Part shown: positions 35,267 to 43,243 of the stretch, piece after piece
How positions within the stretch are numbered: position 1 is the first letter of the stretch
How the letters are laid out: every line of letters starts with the position of its first letter
Assembly: GCA_015709615.1 (NCBI GenBank)
Contig: CP054179.1
Coordinates: forward strand, 3,038,001-3,102,000
From: Gammaproteobacteria bacterium
GTDB taxonomy: Bacteria > Pseudomonadota > Gammaproteobacteria > Burkholderiales > Nitrosomonadaceae
Length of the DNA: 64,000 bases
Reading direction: 5' to 3'
Program-made: the position numbers and the translations under genes
Notes under the pieces: model-generated
What the model saw: the letters and a program-made list of their open reading frames with translations, nothing else
Told to the model about the DNA's origin: nothing
The model's database searches: none

Positions 35267-36137
35267 TGTAAGAATTTCTAGCGTTGTTTACAGTATTCAG
35301 GAGAATACTGTAGATGAACATACACAAACGCACTCGTTTAACATTATTGGATCGTCAGGAAATCTGGCGGCTGTATCAAACCCGGCTGTGGAAGGTAGTT
35401 CAGCTGGCAGAATACTTTCACGTCAGCCGGCCAACGATTTATGACGTACTGAAACGAGCCAGACTCCAGGAATTTACTCCGCGTAGCAGTACCAATCAGC
35501 GCTTCAAGACACTGCAGTATGGCCTCAAACGTTTGGCTAAAGTAGAGCAAACCATCCAGGAACGTCTCAAGCGTGAAGCGAAGCGCTATAACAAATCTTA
35601 TCCGGGCGAGCTCGTTCACCTCGATACCAAGCGGCTTCCATTATTGAAAGGACAGTCTGCCAATGAACCTCGCGAGTACCTGTTTGTGGCCATCGATGAT
35701 TTCTCCAGGGAATTATATGCCGATATCTTCCCCGATAAAACTCAATACAGCGCCGCTTGCTTTCTCATCGCTACTGTTGCCCAATGTCCTTATCAAATCG
35801 ATTGCACTTATTCCGATAACGGCACGGAATTTAAAGGAACTGACGATCATGCTTTTGTCAAAGCTTGCAGGCAACACGGTATCGGTCAGAAGTTTACTCG
35901 TGTCAATCGTCCTCAAACCAACGGGAAAGCTGAGCGCGTGATCCGCACGCTCATGGACATGTGGCACAACAAATTCTGTTTTAAAGACACTGCTGACCGA
36001 CGTATTCAACTTGTCCGTTTCATTAACTTCTACAACACCGTCAAACCCCATAAGAGTTTGTATAACGCAACCCCTTATGAAATACTCAACGCTTATTTCA
36101 ATCAACCTCTCTGTAAACAACCCTGAGATTTCTTACA
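35267..36137 (+). mobile_element. IS481-family insertion sequence, copy 2 (871 bp, intact transposase)
   Basis: Same terminal repeats as copy 1, in inverted orientation. The bases outside (left TTTCAGT, right GATTAGG) do not match, so no target duplication is present. The first about 550 bases are almost identical to copy 1 (one or two differences by eye), while the last about 300 differ at many positions. The right end lies 82 bases upstream of rpsT. Confidence 0.88.
35314..36126 (+). CDS. IS481-family transposase
   Basis: A 270-residue DDE transposase. An N-terminal helix-turn-helix (residues about 20-50, AEYFHVSRPTIYDVLKRA) is followed by an integrase core. The catalytic aspartates lie in HLDTK and YSDNGTEFKG, and the glutamate in NGKAERVIRTL. 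All three are present, so the protein looks active. It starts 47 bases inside the left end and stops 11 bases before the right end, as usual in this family. An inverted repeat around the ribosome-binding site (ACAGTATTC/GAATACTGT) could limit its translation. Confidence 0.92.
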   Translation: MNIHKRTRLTLLDRQEIWRLYQTRLWKVVQLAEYFHVSRPTIYDVLKRARLQEFTPRSSTNQRFKTLQYGLKRLAKVEQTIQERLKREAKRYNKSYPGELVHLDTKRLPLLKGQSANEPREYLFVAIDDFSRELYADIFPDKTQYSAACFLIATVAQCPYQIDCTYSDNGTEFKGTDDHAFVKACRQHGIGQKFTRVNRPQTNGKAERVIRTLMDMWHNKFCFKDTADRRIQLVRFINFYNTVKPHKSLYNATPYEILNAYFNQPLCKQP

Positions 36138-36219
36138 GATTAGGCTTTGTCAATGGTTGCAATATAGATAAAAAGAAAGTAGTATTTAAGCCTTTTTCTT
36201 TGAAGGGATTGAGATTTTT

Positions 36220-36486
36220 ATGGCGAATAGTGCACAAGCAAGAAAGCGTGCGAGGCAGGCGGTAAAACGCAGGGAGTATAATTTCAGTTTGCGGTCTAAA
36301 TTGCGTACCGCAATTAAATCAGTAAGAAAAGCAATAGATTATGGAAATAAAGAGCAGGCTCAAAATGTATTTAATAGCTCCTTGAGGACTGTCGATTCAA
36401 TCGCCGGCAAAGGCATTATTCATAAGAATAAGGCAGCGCGCTATAAAAGTCGTTTGTCAGCTGCTATCAAGGCGATGAATGGCTAG
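36220..36486 (+). CDS. rpsT: Small ribosomal subunit protein bS20
   Basis: An 88-residue basic protein beginning MANSAQARKRARQAVKRREYN, the S20 signature, and ending with SRLSAAIKAMN. AAGGG and GAGA precede the ATG. The IS copy 2 end is only 82 bases upstream, so the native promoter may have been replaced or shortened. hao starts 270 bases downstream. Confidence 0.97.
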   Translation: MANSAQARKRARQAVKRREYNFSLRSKLRTAIKSVRKAIDYGNKEQAQNVFNSSLRTVDSIAGKGIIHKNKAARYKSRLSAAIKAMNG

Positions 36487-36559
36487 ATTTTTTTCGGCAG
36501 CTTGATAAAAACTGAGAAGATTAAAACTTAATTCTTGAGAATGCACACTTTGCAGTTCC

Positions 36560-36588
36560 TTGACAGTCCTTGGAATGGCAAGTAGTCT
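36560..36588 (+). promoter_or_regulatory. Probable sigma-70 promoter of the hao cluster
   Basis: A perfect TTGACA (36560-36565) and TAGTCT (36583-36588) with 17-base spacing, about 170 bases before the hao start. A weaker second candidate, TTGCAT with AAATAA at 17 bases, lies near 36677-36705. The leader between them and hao is strongly purine-rich (about 36680-36755) and ends in a strong ribosome-binding site, AAAGGAGAGAG. Confidence 0.6.
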
Positions 36589-36755
36589 TGGATGCGGTAA
36601 TGGAAGCAATGTTAAAGGGAAAATTGGGTTTGTAGTAGTAGTGTTGAAGGGGTATGGTGGTATTTGTTGTACTTGCATTGATAAAGAGTAAGAGAAAATA
36701 AGAATAGAAGGAAGGCGAAGGGTTAAAAGAGAATGGAAAACCAAAGGAGAGAGAG

Positions 36756-38468
36756 ATGAAAGGCAAGCTATGGCCGAAGATAGTAGCGGCGATGTTGGGT
36801 GGGTTGCTGATAGGAGCGGCGCACGCGAACATACCGAGCGTACCGAACGAATTATATGAAGCGTTGAAACTGGATCGAGAGAAAGTAACGCCGAAGGAAT
36901 TGCACGAAGCGCTGGTTAAGCGTTACAAGGATCCTGCGCAAGGAGCGGGCCGCGGCACGCTGGCGCAATATTGGGAACCGATTCCGTATGGAATTTACCT
37001 GGATCCGGCGACATTTTACAAATCGCCTACCACGAACAAAGAAGTTGCGAGCCGTAAAGAATGCGTGGAATGCCACACCGACGAATCGCCGGTATGGGTA
37101 CAAGCGTGGAAGAGAAGCAGCCATGCGAACCTGGACAAAGTCCGCAATCTGAAACCGGGCGATCCTACTTTTTATAAGAAAGCCAAACTGGAAGACATCG
37201 AAAAGAACCTACGCTCGATGGGCAGACTGGCTGAAGGTGAAAACCTGAAAGAAGTCGGCTGTATCGACTGCCACGTAGACATTGGCGCGAAGAAAAAAGC
37301 CGATCACACCAAAGACATCAGAATGCCGACGGCGGACGTATGCGGTACCTGTCACCTGCAAGAATTTGCAGAACGTGAATCGGAACGCGACACGATGATC
37401 TGGCCGCACGACCAATGGCCGGATGGACGTCCATCGCATGCGCTGGACTACAAAGCCAACGTGGAAACCACGGTATGGGCAGCGATGCCGCAACGCGAAG
37501 TAGCCGAAGGCTGCTCGATGTGCCACACCAACCAAAACAAATGTGACTCCTGCCACACCCGTCACGAATTCTCAGCAGCGGAATCCCGCAGACCGGAAGC
37601 CTGCGCAACCTGTCACAGCGGCGTAGACCACAACAACTGGGAAGCTTACTCCATGTCCAAGCACGGCAAGATTGTCGGCATGCTGGGTAACCAATGGAAC
37701 TGGGAAGCACCGTTAAAAGACGCCTATGCAGTAGGCGGACAAAGCGCGCCAACCTGCGCCGGCTGCCACATGGAATACGAAGGCGAATACAGCCACAACA
37801 TGGTTAGAAAAATCCGCTGGGCGAACTATCCGTTTGTTCCTGGGATTGCTGAAAACATCAAGAGCGAATGGTCGGAAAAACGTCTGGACTCATGGGTCGT
37901 GACTTGTACCCAATGCCACTCGGAACGTTTTGCCCGCTCCTACCTCGACCTGATGGACAGAGGCACGCTGGAAGGACTGGCTAAATACCAAGAAGCCAAC
38001 GCTATCGTACACCAACTGTACAAGGAAGGCTTATTGACAGGGCAAAAAACCAACCGCCCTGCACCACCTGCACCGGAAAAAGAAGGCTATGCATACTTTG
38101 CCCAACTGTTCTGGTCGAAAGGCAACAGCCCTGCAGCGATCGAGCTGAAAGTGCTGGAAATGCATGAAAACGACCTGGCTAAAATGCACGTAGGCTTAGC
38201 GCACGTCAACCCGGGCGGCTGGACTTACACCGAAGGCTGGGGGCCGATCAACCGCGCCTACGTTGAAATTCAAGACGAAAACACCCGCATCCGTGAAATG
38301 GTTGCACTGCAAGAACGTGTTAAGAATCTTGAAAGCAAGAAAACCAGTCTACTCGACTTAGACGGCACAGCAGAGAAAATCTCGCTGGGCGGTTTAGGCG
38401 GTGGCATGCTGCTGGCCGGAACACTGGCTCTGGCAGGCTGGCGCAAACGTAAGCAAAGCGAAGCTTGA
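36756..38468 (+). CDS. hao: Hydroxylamine oxidoreductase (octahaem cytochrome c)
   Basis: HAO oxidises hydroxylamine, produced by ammonia monooxygenase, in the periplasm and releases electrons to cytochrome c554. The 570-residue precursor has a 24-residue signal peptide ending AHA. Eight CxxCH haem motifs are present: CVECH, CIDCH, CGTCH, CSMCH, CDSCH, CATCH, CAGCH and CTQCH. Tyr491 (mature 467), in GGWTYTEGW, corresponds to the tyrosine that cross-links to the active P460 haem of the next subunit. The C-terminus is a glycine-rich motif, a hydrophobic segment and a basic cluster RKRK, which resembles a membrane or sorting tail. Length equals that of Nitrosomonas HAO. Third-codon positions favour C much more than in the flanking nuo and pst genes, fitting very high expression. 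Confidence 0.98.
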   Translation: MKGKLWPKIVAAMLGGLLIGAAHANIPSVPNELYEALKLDREKVTPKELHEALVKRYKDPAQGAGRGTLAQYWEPIPYGIYLDPATFYKSPTTNKEVASRKECVECHTDESPVWVQAWKRSSHANLDKVRNLKPGDPTFYKKAKLEDIEKNLRSMGRLAEGENLKEVGCIDCHVDIGAKKKADHTKDIRMPTADVCGTCHLQEFAERESERDTMIWPHDQWPDGRPSHALDYKANVETTVWAAMPQREVAEGCSMCHTNQNKCDSCHTRHEFSAAESRRPEACATCHSGVDHNNWEAYSMSKHGKIVGMLGNQWNWEAPLKDAYAVGGQSAPTCAGCHMEYEGEYSHNMVRKIRWANYPFVPGIAENIKSEWSEKRLDSWVVTCTQCHSERFARSYLDLMDRGTLEGLAKYQEANAIVHQLYKEGLLTGQKTNRPAPPAPEKEGYAYFAQLFWSKGNSPAAIELKVLEMHENDLAKMHVGLAHVNPGGWTYTEGWGPINRAYVEIQDENTRIREMVALQERVKNLESKKTSLLDLDGTAEKISLGGLGGGMLLAGTLALAGWRKRKQSEA

Positions 38469-39496
38469 TAAGCGCTAACGCAGAAGATCGCACTGCCAAG
38501 GCAGTGCGATCGGGAGACAAGCTACTCCCGTCATTAGGGATCCTCCTGGTGACGGGAGGTTTGCTTTTGTTGGGCTGGTTTACATATATATGGTTCAAAC
38601 CGGTACCGGCCCCCTATCACTATCAACTGGTTGCGGAAGGCGACAGCCGGAAGTTCAGCAAAATGGACCTGGAAGGCTGGCCGGAACTGAAGCTCAGCCA
38701 ATACAAAGTACAAGCCGACGGAGTAACCAAACCGATAGCCGAATTCATGGTAGCGCGGCAAGAAGGCGGAGCGCCGGTACTGATCTACTGGAAGAACAGC
38801 ACCAACGAAATACTGTACAACTTCGACCGCAAACCATCGGAACTCAGTGCGCTGGCCGCCGTAATCAAAAGACACGCGCCGAAAGACGCCCTGATACTGT
38901 CCTGGTGGGATACCTCGCGGCAACTCAAACTGCTCACCGGCAACGACACGCTCTTTACCAGCCACCTGAACGAACCGCTGATGATACCGGTGCCCTGGCT
39001 GGAACAAAGCGAAGCCATCCAAGCCTATGAAAACCAATTCTGGGAAAGCAAAGCCAGTCAAAAAGAACGCGCACAATTCAAACGCTTCAGCGAAGCCCTG
39101 ACAGCCCCTGCGGAAGAAGGCGTCAAGCAACTGCGGGAACTGGTAGGCTCAGACCGGGAAACCTACGTCATCGTACACGTCACCGACCTATACAAAGTCG
39201 GACTCATGCACCCGGACAAAATTGGCGTAGCGTTTCAGAACTTCCCGATGACCGGCAACATGCACGGCATGATCAACCAAATGAAAGTGCAACTGAAGGA
39301 AAACGACTTCAACACCTACACCCTGCAATCGGTCGCGGACGAAGAAATCAGAGTATTCTTCCTGAGCGATGAAAAGAGCAGTCAAACGCTACTGGCCAGA
39401 ATGCTGCCGTTTGTCGACAAGAAAGCCCCGACGGAACTGGAAGTAGCGCAACTGATCTATCAACAAGGCGGCTACTGGGTTTACAAACTACCATAA
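38465..39496 (+). CDS. haoB: HaoB, membrane-anchored protein of the hao cluster
   Basis: A 343-residue protein of unknown function always found behind hao in ammonia-oxidising proteobacteria. One membrane helix lies at about residues 22-45 (LPSLGILLVTGGLLLLGWF), with the remaining 300 residues predicted periplasmic. No haem-binding motif and no cysteine were seen in its main domain. It begins with TTG that overlaps the hao stop (TTGA), so translation is probably coupled at a lower level; no ATG is available near the start. It may help in HAO assembly or docking, which is inference from context only. Confidence 0.85.
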   Translation: MISANAEDRTAKAVRSGDKLLPSLGILLVTGGLLLLGWFTYIWFKPVPAPYHYQLVAEGDSRKFSKMDLEGWPELKLSQYKVQADGVTKPIAEFMVARQEGGAPVLIYWKNSTNEILYNFDRKPSELSALAAVIKRHAPKDALILSWWDTSRQLKLLTGNDTLFTSHLNEPLMIPVPWLEQSEAIQAYENQFWESKASQKERAQFKRFSEALTAPAEEGVKQLRELVGSDRETYVIVHVTDLYKVGLMHPDKIGVAFQNFPMTGNMHGMINQMKVQLKENDFNTYTLQSVADEEIRVFFLSDEKSSQTLLARMLPFVDKKAPTELEVAQLIYQQGGYWVYKLP

Positions 39497-39520
39497 ACGG
39501 CAACGCCAGCAAAATAGCCA

Positions 39521-39548
39521 TTTACACAATGCGGCGATAGCGTACAAT
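39521..39548 (+). promoter_or_regulatory. Possible internal promoter of cycA
   Basis: TTTACA (39521-39526) and TACAAT (39543-39548) with 16-base spacing lie between haoB and cycA, 46 bases before the cycA start. An own promoter would allow c554 to be made in excess of HaoB. Consensus match only. Confidence 0.5.
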
Positions 39549-39593
39549 ACGAAGCCAACAAACTTGAATTAAAAAAAGCATAAAGGAGGAAGG

Positions 39594-40313
39594 ATGAAAC
39601 ACCCAATAACCTATATACTGGCGGTACTAGCGGCAACCGCATTTTTTTCAGGCGCGGCACTGGCGGACACCTTTGAAGGCCGTGCGAAATGCAGCTCCTG
39701 CCACAAATCACAAGCCAAATCGTGGAAAGACACCGCACACGCCAAAGCGATGGAATCGCTAAAACCGGGCGCGCGCAAAGAAGCCAAAGTTAAAGCCAAA
39801 CTGGATCCGGAAAAAGACTACACCCAAGACAAAGACTGCGTAGGCTGTCACGTCGACGGCTTCGGCAAAAAAGGCGGTTACAACATAGACGCACCGAAAA
39901 AACCATTGGCGGCAGTTGGCTGCGAATCCTGTCACGGCCCTGGAAAGAGCTACCGTGGAGATCATCGCAAAGCAGGACAAGCATTTGAAAGCAAAGGCAC
40001 CACCACACAACGCAAAGTGGTTGCAGACAAAGGACAAGACTTCCACTTTGAAGAAGCATGCGCCGCCTGTCACCTGAACTACGAAGGCTCACCCTGGAAA
40101 GGCGCGAAAGCTCCGTACACCCCATTCACACCAGCAGTTGACGCGAAATACACGTTTGACTTTGACAAAATGGTCAAAGACGTCAAAGCGATGCACGAAC
40201 ACTACAAACTGGACGGCACTTTCGTAGGCGAACCGAAATTCAAGTACCATGACGAATTCCAAGCCAGCGCCAAGGAAAAGACAGCGGACAAAAAAGATAA
40301 AGGAAAAGAGTAA
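39594..40313 (+). CDS. cycA: Cytochrome c554 (tetrahaem)
   Basis: A periplasmic tetrahaem cytochrome that accepts electrons from HAO two at a time. The 239-residue precursor has a signal peptide ending at AALA before DTFEGRAKC. The four haem motifs are CSSCH, CVGCH, CESCH and CAACH. The ribosome-binding site AAGGAGGAAGG is the strongest in the window. The C-terminus is lysine-rich (KEKTADKKDKGKE), in sharp contrast to the acidic tail of its partner cM552 encoded next. The stop overlaps the cycB start (TAATG), implying coupled translation. Confidence 0.97.
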   Translation: MKHPITYILAVLAATAFFSGAALADTFEGRAKCSSCHKSQAKSWKDTAHAKAMESLKPGARKEAKVKAKLDPEKDYTQDKDCVGCHVDGFGKKGGYNIDAPKKPLAAVGCESCHGPGKSYRGDHRKAGQAFESKGTTTQRKVVADKGQDFHFEEACAACHLNYEGSPWKGAKAPYTPFTPAVDAKYTFDFDKMVKDVKAMHEHYKLDGTFVGEPKFKYHDEFQASAKEKTADKKDKGKE

Positions 40314-41020
40314 TGACAGGGATACAAAAAGGAGCGATAGGCACGCTGCTGACAGGCGGATTGCTGGGTATCGTACTGGTAGCGGTAGTATTTGGCGGAG
40401 AAGCGGCGCTATCGACCGAAGAATTCTGTACCAGCTGCCACTCGATGACCTATACGCAAACGGAACTGAAGCAATCGACGCACTACGGTGCGCTGGGTGT
40501 AAATCCCGGCTGTAAAGACTGTCACATACCGCAAGGGTTCAAGAACTTCCACTTAGCCGTGTATACCCACGCGGTGGATGGTGCGAGAGAACTGTACTTG
40601 GAACTGGTGAACGATTACTCGACGCTGGAGAAGTTTAATGAGCGCCGTTTAATCATGGCGCACGATGCGCGGATGAACTTGAAGAAATGGGACAGCATCA
40701 CCTGCCGCGACTGCCATAAGAACCCGAATCCGCCGGGAGCGGACGCACAGGAAGCGCACAAGAAGCTGAAGACGGAAGGTGCGACGTGCATAGACTGCCA
40801 TCAGAATCTGGTACATGAAGAAGTGCCGAAGACCGACCTGAATGCGAGCTTGAAGGCGGGCAAGATGGTACTGGTGAAGGAAGAGGATGAAGGTGGGTCA
40901 GGAGAAGAAGACGAAGAGGATGAGGACGAAGGCGAAGGTGCGGGCAGCGGTGCTGCTGCTGGCGGTGAAGCCGGAAGCTCGGAAGCCTCGGACGATGATG
41001 ATGAGGACGATGAGGAGTAA
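40313..41020 (+). CDS. cycB: Cytochrome cM552, NapC/NirT-family tetrahaem quinone reductase
   Basis: A membrane-anchored tetrahaem cytochrome thought to pass electrons from c554 to ubiquinone. The 235-residue protein has an N-terminal anchor (about residues 8-30). The haem motifs are CTSCH, CKDCH, CRDCH and CIDCH, in the spacing typical of NapC/NirT. The last about 50 residues are extremely acidic, with runs of Glu and Asp broken by a Gly/Ala/Ser-rich segment. This tail lies outside the NapC fold. It could dock the lysine-rich c554 electrostatically, which is inference. A strong terminator follows. Confidence 0.95.
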   Translation: MTGIQKGAIGTLLTGGLLGIVLVAVVFGGEAALSTEEFCTSCHSMTYTQTELKQSTHYGALGVNPGCKDCHIPQGFKNFHLAVYTHAVDGARELYLELVNDYSTLEKFNERRLIMAHDARMNLKKWDSITCRDCHKNPNPPGADAQEAHKKLKTEGATCIDCHQNLVHEEVPKTDLNASLKAGKMVLVKEEDEGGSGEEDEEDEDEGEGAGSGAAAGGEAGSSEASDDDDEDDEE

Positions 41021-41059
41021 TCCTTAGTAAACATCAGCATTTTTAAATAGAGCAAATAA

Positions 41060-41095
41060 AATTCTGGAGATATTTACATCTCCAGAATTTTTTTA
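41060..41095 (+). terminator. Rho-independent terminator of the hao cluster
   Basis: AAATTCTGGAGAT and ATCTCCAGAATTT form a stem of about thirteen pairs with a short loop, followed by a run of T. It lies 40 bases after the cycB stop and separates the cluster from pst. Confidence 0.93.
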
Positions 41096-41315
41096 TGACA
41101 TCAAAAAAGAAAAGCATAATACATAATAAAAAAGAGAGATCGATTGATAGTTTTTAAGCACATATAATGTAATAAAATTTCTTGCTTGCAAGAAAAGGTA
41201 TGTGTCTAAAAATTTTGGAAAATTAATGTCGAGCTAAAGCGTGCTGAAAGTGTTATGTCGGCTTTAGATTAATTGGCAATTCTCTCGTAACGAATGCTTC
41301 AACTCAAAGAAGGGC

Positions 41316-42257
41316 TTGCATATTTTGACAGAAGAGTCACGAAATAAAATAGCTCATGCTGGCAAGCTGGGATATAGCTTTCGTCGTCATCTGCACGAGA
41401 GACTTATTGAAGCTCTCTTGTTCTTATCCGCAATATTATCAATAGCGATTATGCTAGCGATTATTGTGATGCTAATCAAAGAATCGTTTGTTTTTTTTCA
41501 GCATGTATCGATATGGGAATTTATTACCGATACTCAATGGACACCCTTATTCGATGATGCACACTATGGAATAATGCCATTAGTGTCGGGGACGATAGTT
41601 AGTTCATTCATTGCGCTAGTGGTTGCGCTTCCTTTGGGAACCATCATTGCTATTTATCTTTCCGAATTTGCACCCTTTACTGTGCGGGAAATGGCGAAAC
41701 CTTTTTTAGAGTTGCTGGGGGGTGTACCGACTGTTGTCTATGGCTATTTTGCATTATTATTTGTTACACCAATATTGCAAACCATCTTTCCTGAGTTGCC
41801 CGGTTTTAATTTGCTATCGGCTGGATTGGTCATGGGAATCATGATAATTCCTTATGTCAGCTCAATGACTGAAGATGCAATGCGCGCTGTACCGATGAAT
41901 TTGCGAGAAGGCTCCTATGCGATGGGTGCTACGCGTTTCCAAACAGCTATCCGTGTTGTCATGCCGGCTGCATTCTCGGGAATTGCAGCGGCTTATATTC
42001 TCGGTATATCGCGAGCTGTCGGAGAAACAATGGTGGTAGCAATTGCCGCTGGAATGCAGCCCAATTTGACGTGGAATCCGATGGAGCCGGCAGCGACCAT
42101 TACGGCTTATATCGTTCAGGTCAGCCTAGGAGATTTGCCTCATGGGAGCATCGGCTATCAAACCATTTTTGCTGCAGGCTTGACTTTGTTGTTGATAACG
42201 CTTGCATTTAATATCGCCGGTCATATATTGCGCAAGCGATACAGAGAAGTCTACTAA
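41316..42257 (+). CDS. pstC: Phosphate ABC transporter permease PstC
   Basis: One of two inner-membrane permeases of the high-affinity phosphate importer. 313 residues, about six helices. The conserved loops FGIMPLVSGT-type YGIMPLVSGTIV and LLGGVPTVVYGY are present, as is the permease signature EGSYAMGATRFQTAIRVVMPAAFSGI. No ATG is available near the start: TTG at 41316 or, better spaced from AGAAGGG, TTG at 41325. No pstS precedes it; the upstream 220 bases are AT-rich with no gene and no evident Pho box. Confidence 0.93.
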   Translation: MHILTEESRNKIAHAGKLGYSFRRHLHERLIEALLFLSAILSIAIMLAIIVMLIKESFVFFQHVSIWEFITDTQWTPLFDDAHYGIMPLVSGTIVSSFIALVVALPLGTIIAIYLSEFAPFTVREMAKPFLELLGGVPTVVYGYFALLFVTPILQTIFPELPGFNLLSAGLVMGIMIIPYVSSMTEDAMRAVPMNLREGSYAMGATRFQTAIRVVMPAAFSGIAAAYILGISRAVGETMVVAIAAGMQPNLTWNPMEPAATITAYIVQVSLGDLPHGSIGYQTIFAAGLTLLLITLAFNIAGHILRKRYREVY

Positions 42258-42309
42258 GATTAAAATTAATAAATGCAATCATGAAAATATTTTTCACCGG
42301 TGTTTTGTG

Positions 42310-43236
42310 ATGAAAAGTGTAAATGACCTAGAAGAAATCAGAAGAATTATTGGATTGCATAAAAGATGGGATCTAATTTTCATGATTACTGGAATTGTTG
42401 CCCTTATGATTGCAGTGTTAACCTTCATGGCTTTGTTTGCGCATATGCTTGTGGATGGAATGCCCAGGTTATCATGGGATTTTTTTACATCGTTTCCATC
42501 GCGGCGCCCAGAATCAGCAGGAATTTTGTCGGCATGGGTTGGAACTACGCTGGTAATGCTGGTAACTGCTATTGCAGCAGTGCCATTGGGAATAGGATCA
42601 GGTGTGTATTTGGAAGAATATGCATCGAAAAATCTGTTAACAGAAATAATTGAAATCAATGTCACTAATTTGGCAGGCGTTCCTTCCATTATTTATGGTT
42701 TGCTCGCTTTAGGCTTGTTTGTTTATCAGCTTGGTTTCGGGCAAAGTATATTAGCTGCTGGACTCGCTTTGGCGCTCTTAATCTTGCCGGTTGTCATTGT
42801 CGCTACCCGCGAAGCGATAAGATCAATTCCCGTTGCTATAAGAGAGGGCGCCTACGCACTCGGTGCAACCAAATGGCAAACGGTTTCAGATCATCTATTG
42901 CCGTATTCATCTGCGGGAATTCTGACAGGGATTATCATCGGTTTGGCTCGAGCCATCGGTGAGACTGCACCGATTATTACGATCGGAGCGTTAACATTTA
43001 TTGCTTTTTTACCGCCTTCTCCGGTGAAAAGTGAATTTCCCTATGTATCCTTTGAATGGTTAACAGCACCTTTTACTGTGATGCCGATACAGATGTTTAA
43101 TTGGGTATCGCGTCCTGAGGAGGCATTCCAATTGAATGCAGCAGCGGCAGGGCTGGTATTGGTGGTTATGACGCTCGCGATGAATGGGCTGGCAATTTAT
43201 TTACGCTATCGTATGCGAAAAAATATTAAGTGGTAA
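42310..43236 (+). CDS. pstA: Phosphate ABC transporter permease PstA
   Basis: The second permease of the Pst importer, 308 residues from the ATG at 42310. It carries NLAGVPSIIYGLLALGLFV and the EAA-type signature REGAYALGATKWQTVSDHLLPYSSAGILTG seen in segments. A longer in-frame extension starting at 42202 would overlap pstC and is rejected. The next gene, pstB, begins seven bases after its stop. Confidence 0.94.
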   Translation: MKSVNDLEEIRRIIGLHKRWDLIFMITGIVALMIAVLTFMALFAHMLVDGMPRLSWDFFTSFPSRRPESAGILSAWVGTTLVMLVTAIAAVPLGIGSGVYLEEYASKNLLTEIIEINVTNLAGVPSIIYGLLALGLFVYQLGFGQSILAAGLALALLILPVVIVATREAIRSIPVAIREGAYALGATKWQTVSDHLLPYSSAGILTGIIIGLARAIGETAPIITIGALTFIAFLPPSPVKSEFPYVSFEWLTAPFTVMPIQMFNWVSRPEEAFQLNAAAAGLVLVVMTLAMNGLAIYLRYRMRKNIKW

Positions 43237-43243
43237 GAGAATT

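Noticed and set aside
33009..36219. Integrated genomic island using tRNA-Leu as attachment site
   Set aside because: No integrase gene and no repeat of the tRNA 3' end were found; insertion sequences explain the content.
38465..39496. HaoB as a cytochrome
   Set aside because: No CxxCH motif in the protein, so it cannot bind c-type haem in the normal way.
41096..41315. Search for a Pho box upstream of pstC
   Set aside because: No match to the repeated CTGTCA pattern; only a CTTGCTTGCAAG palindrome near 41181 was seen, which is too weak to call.
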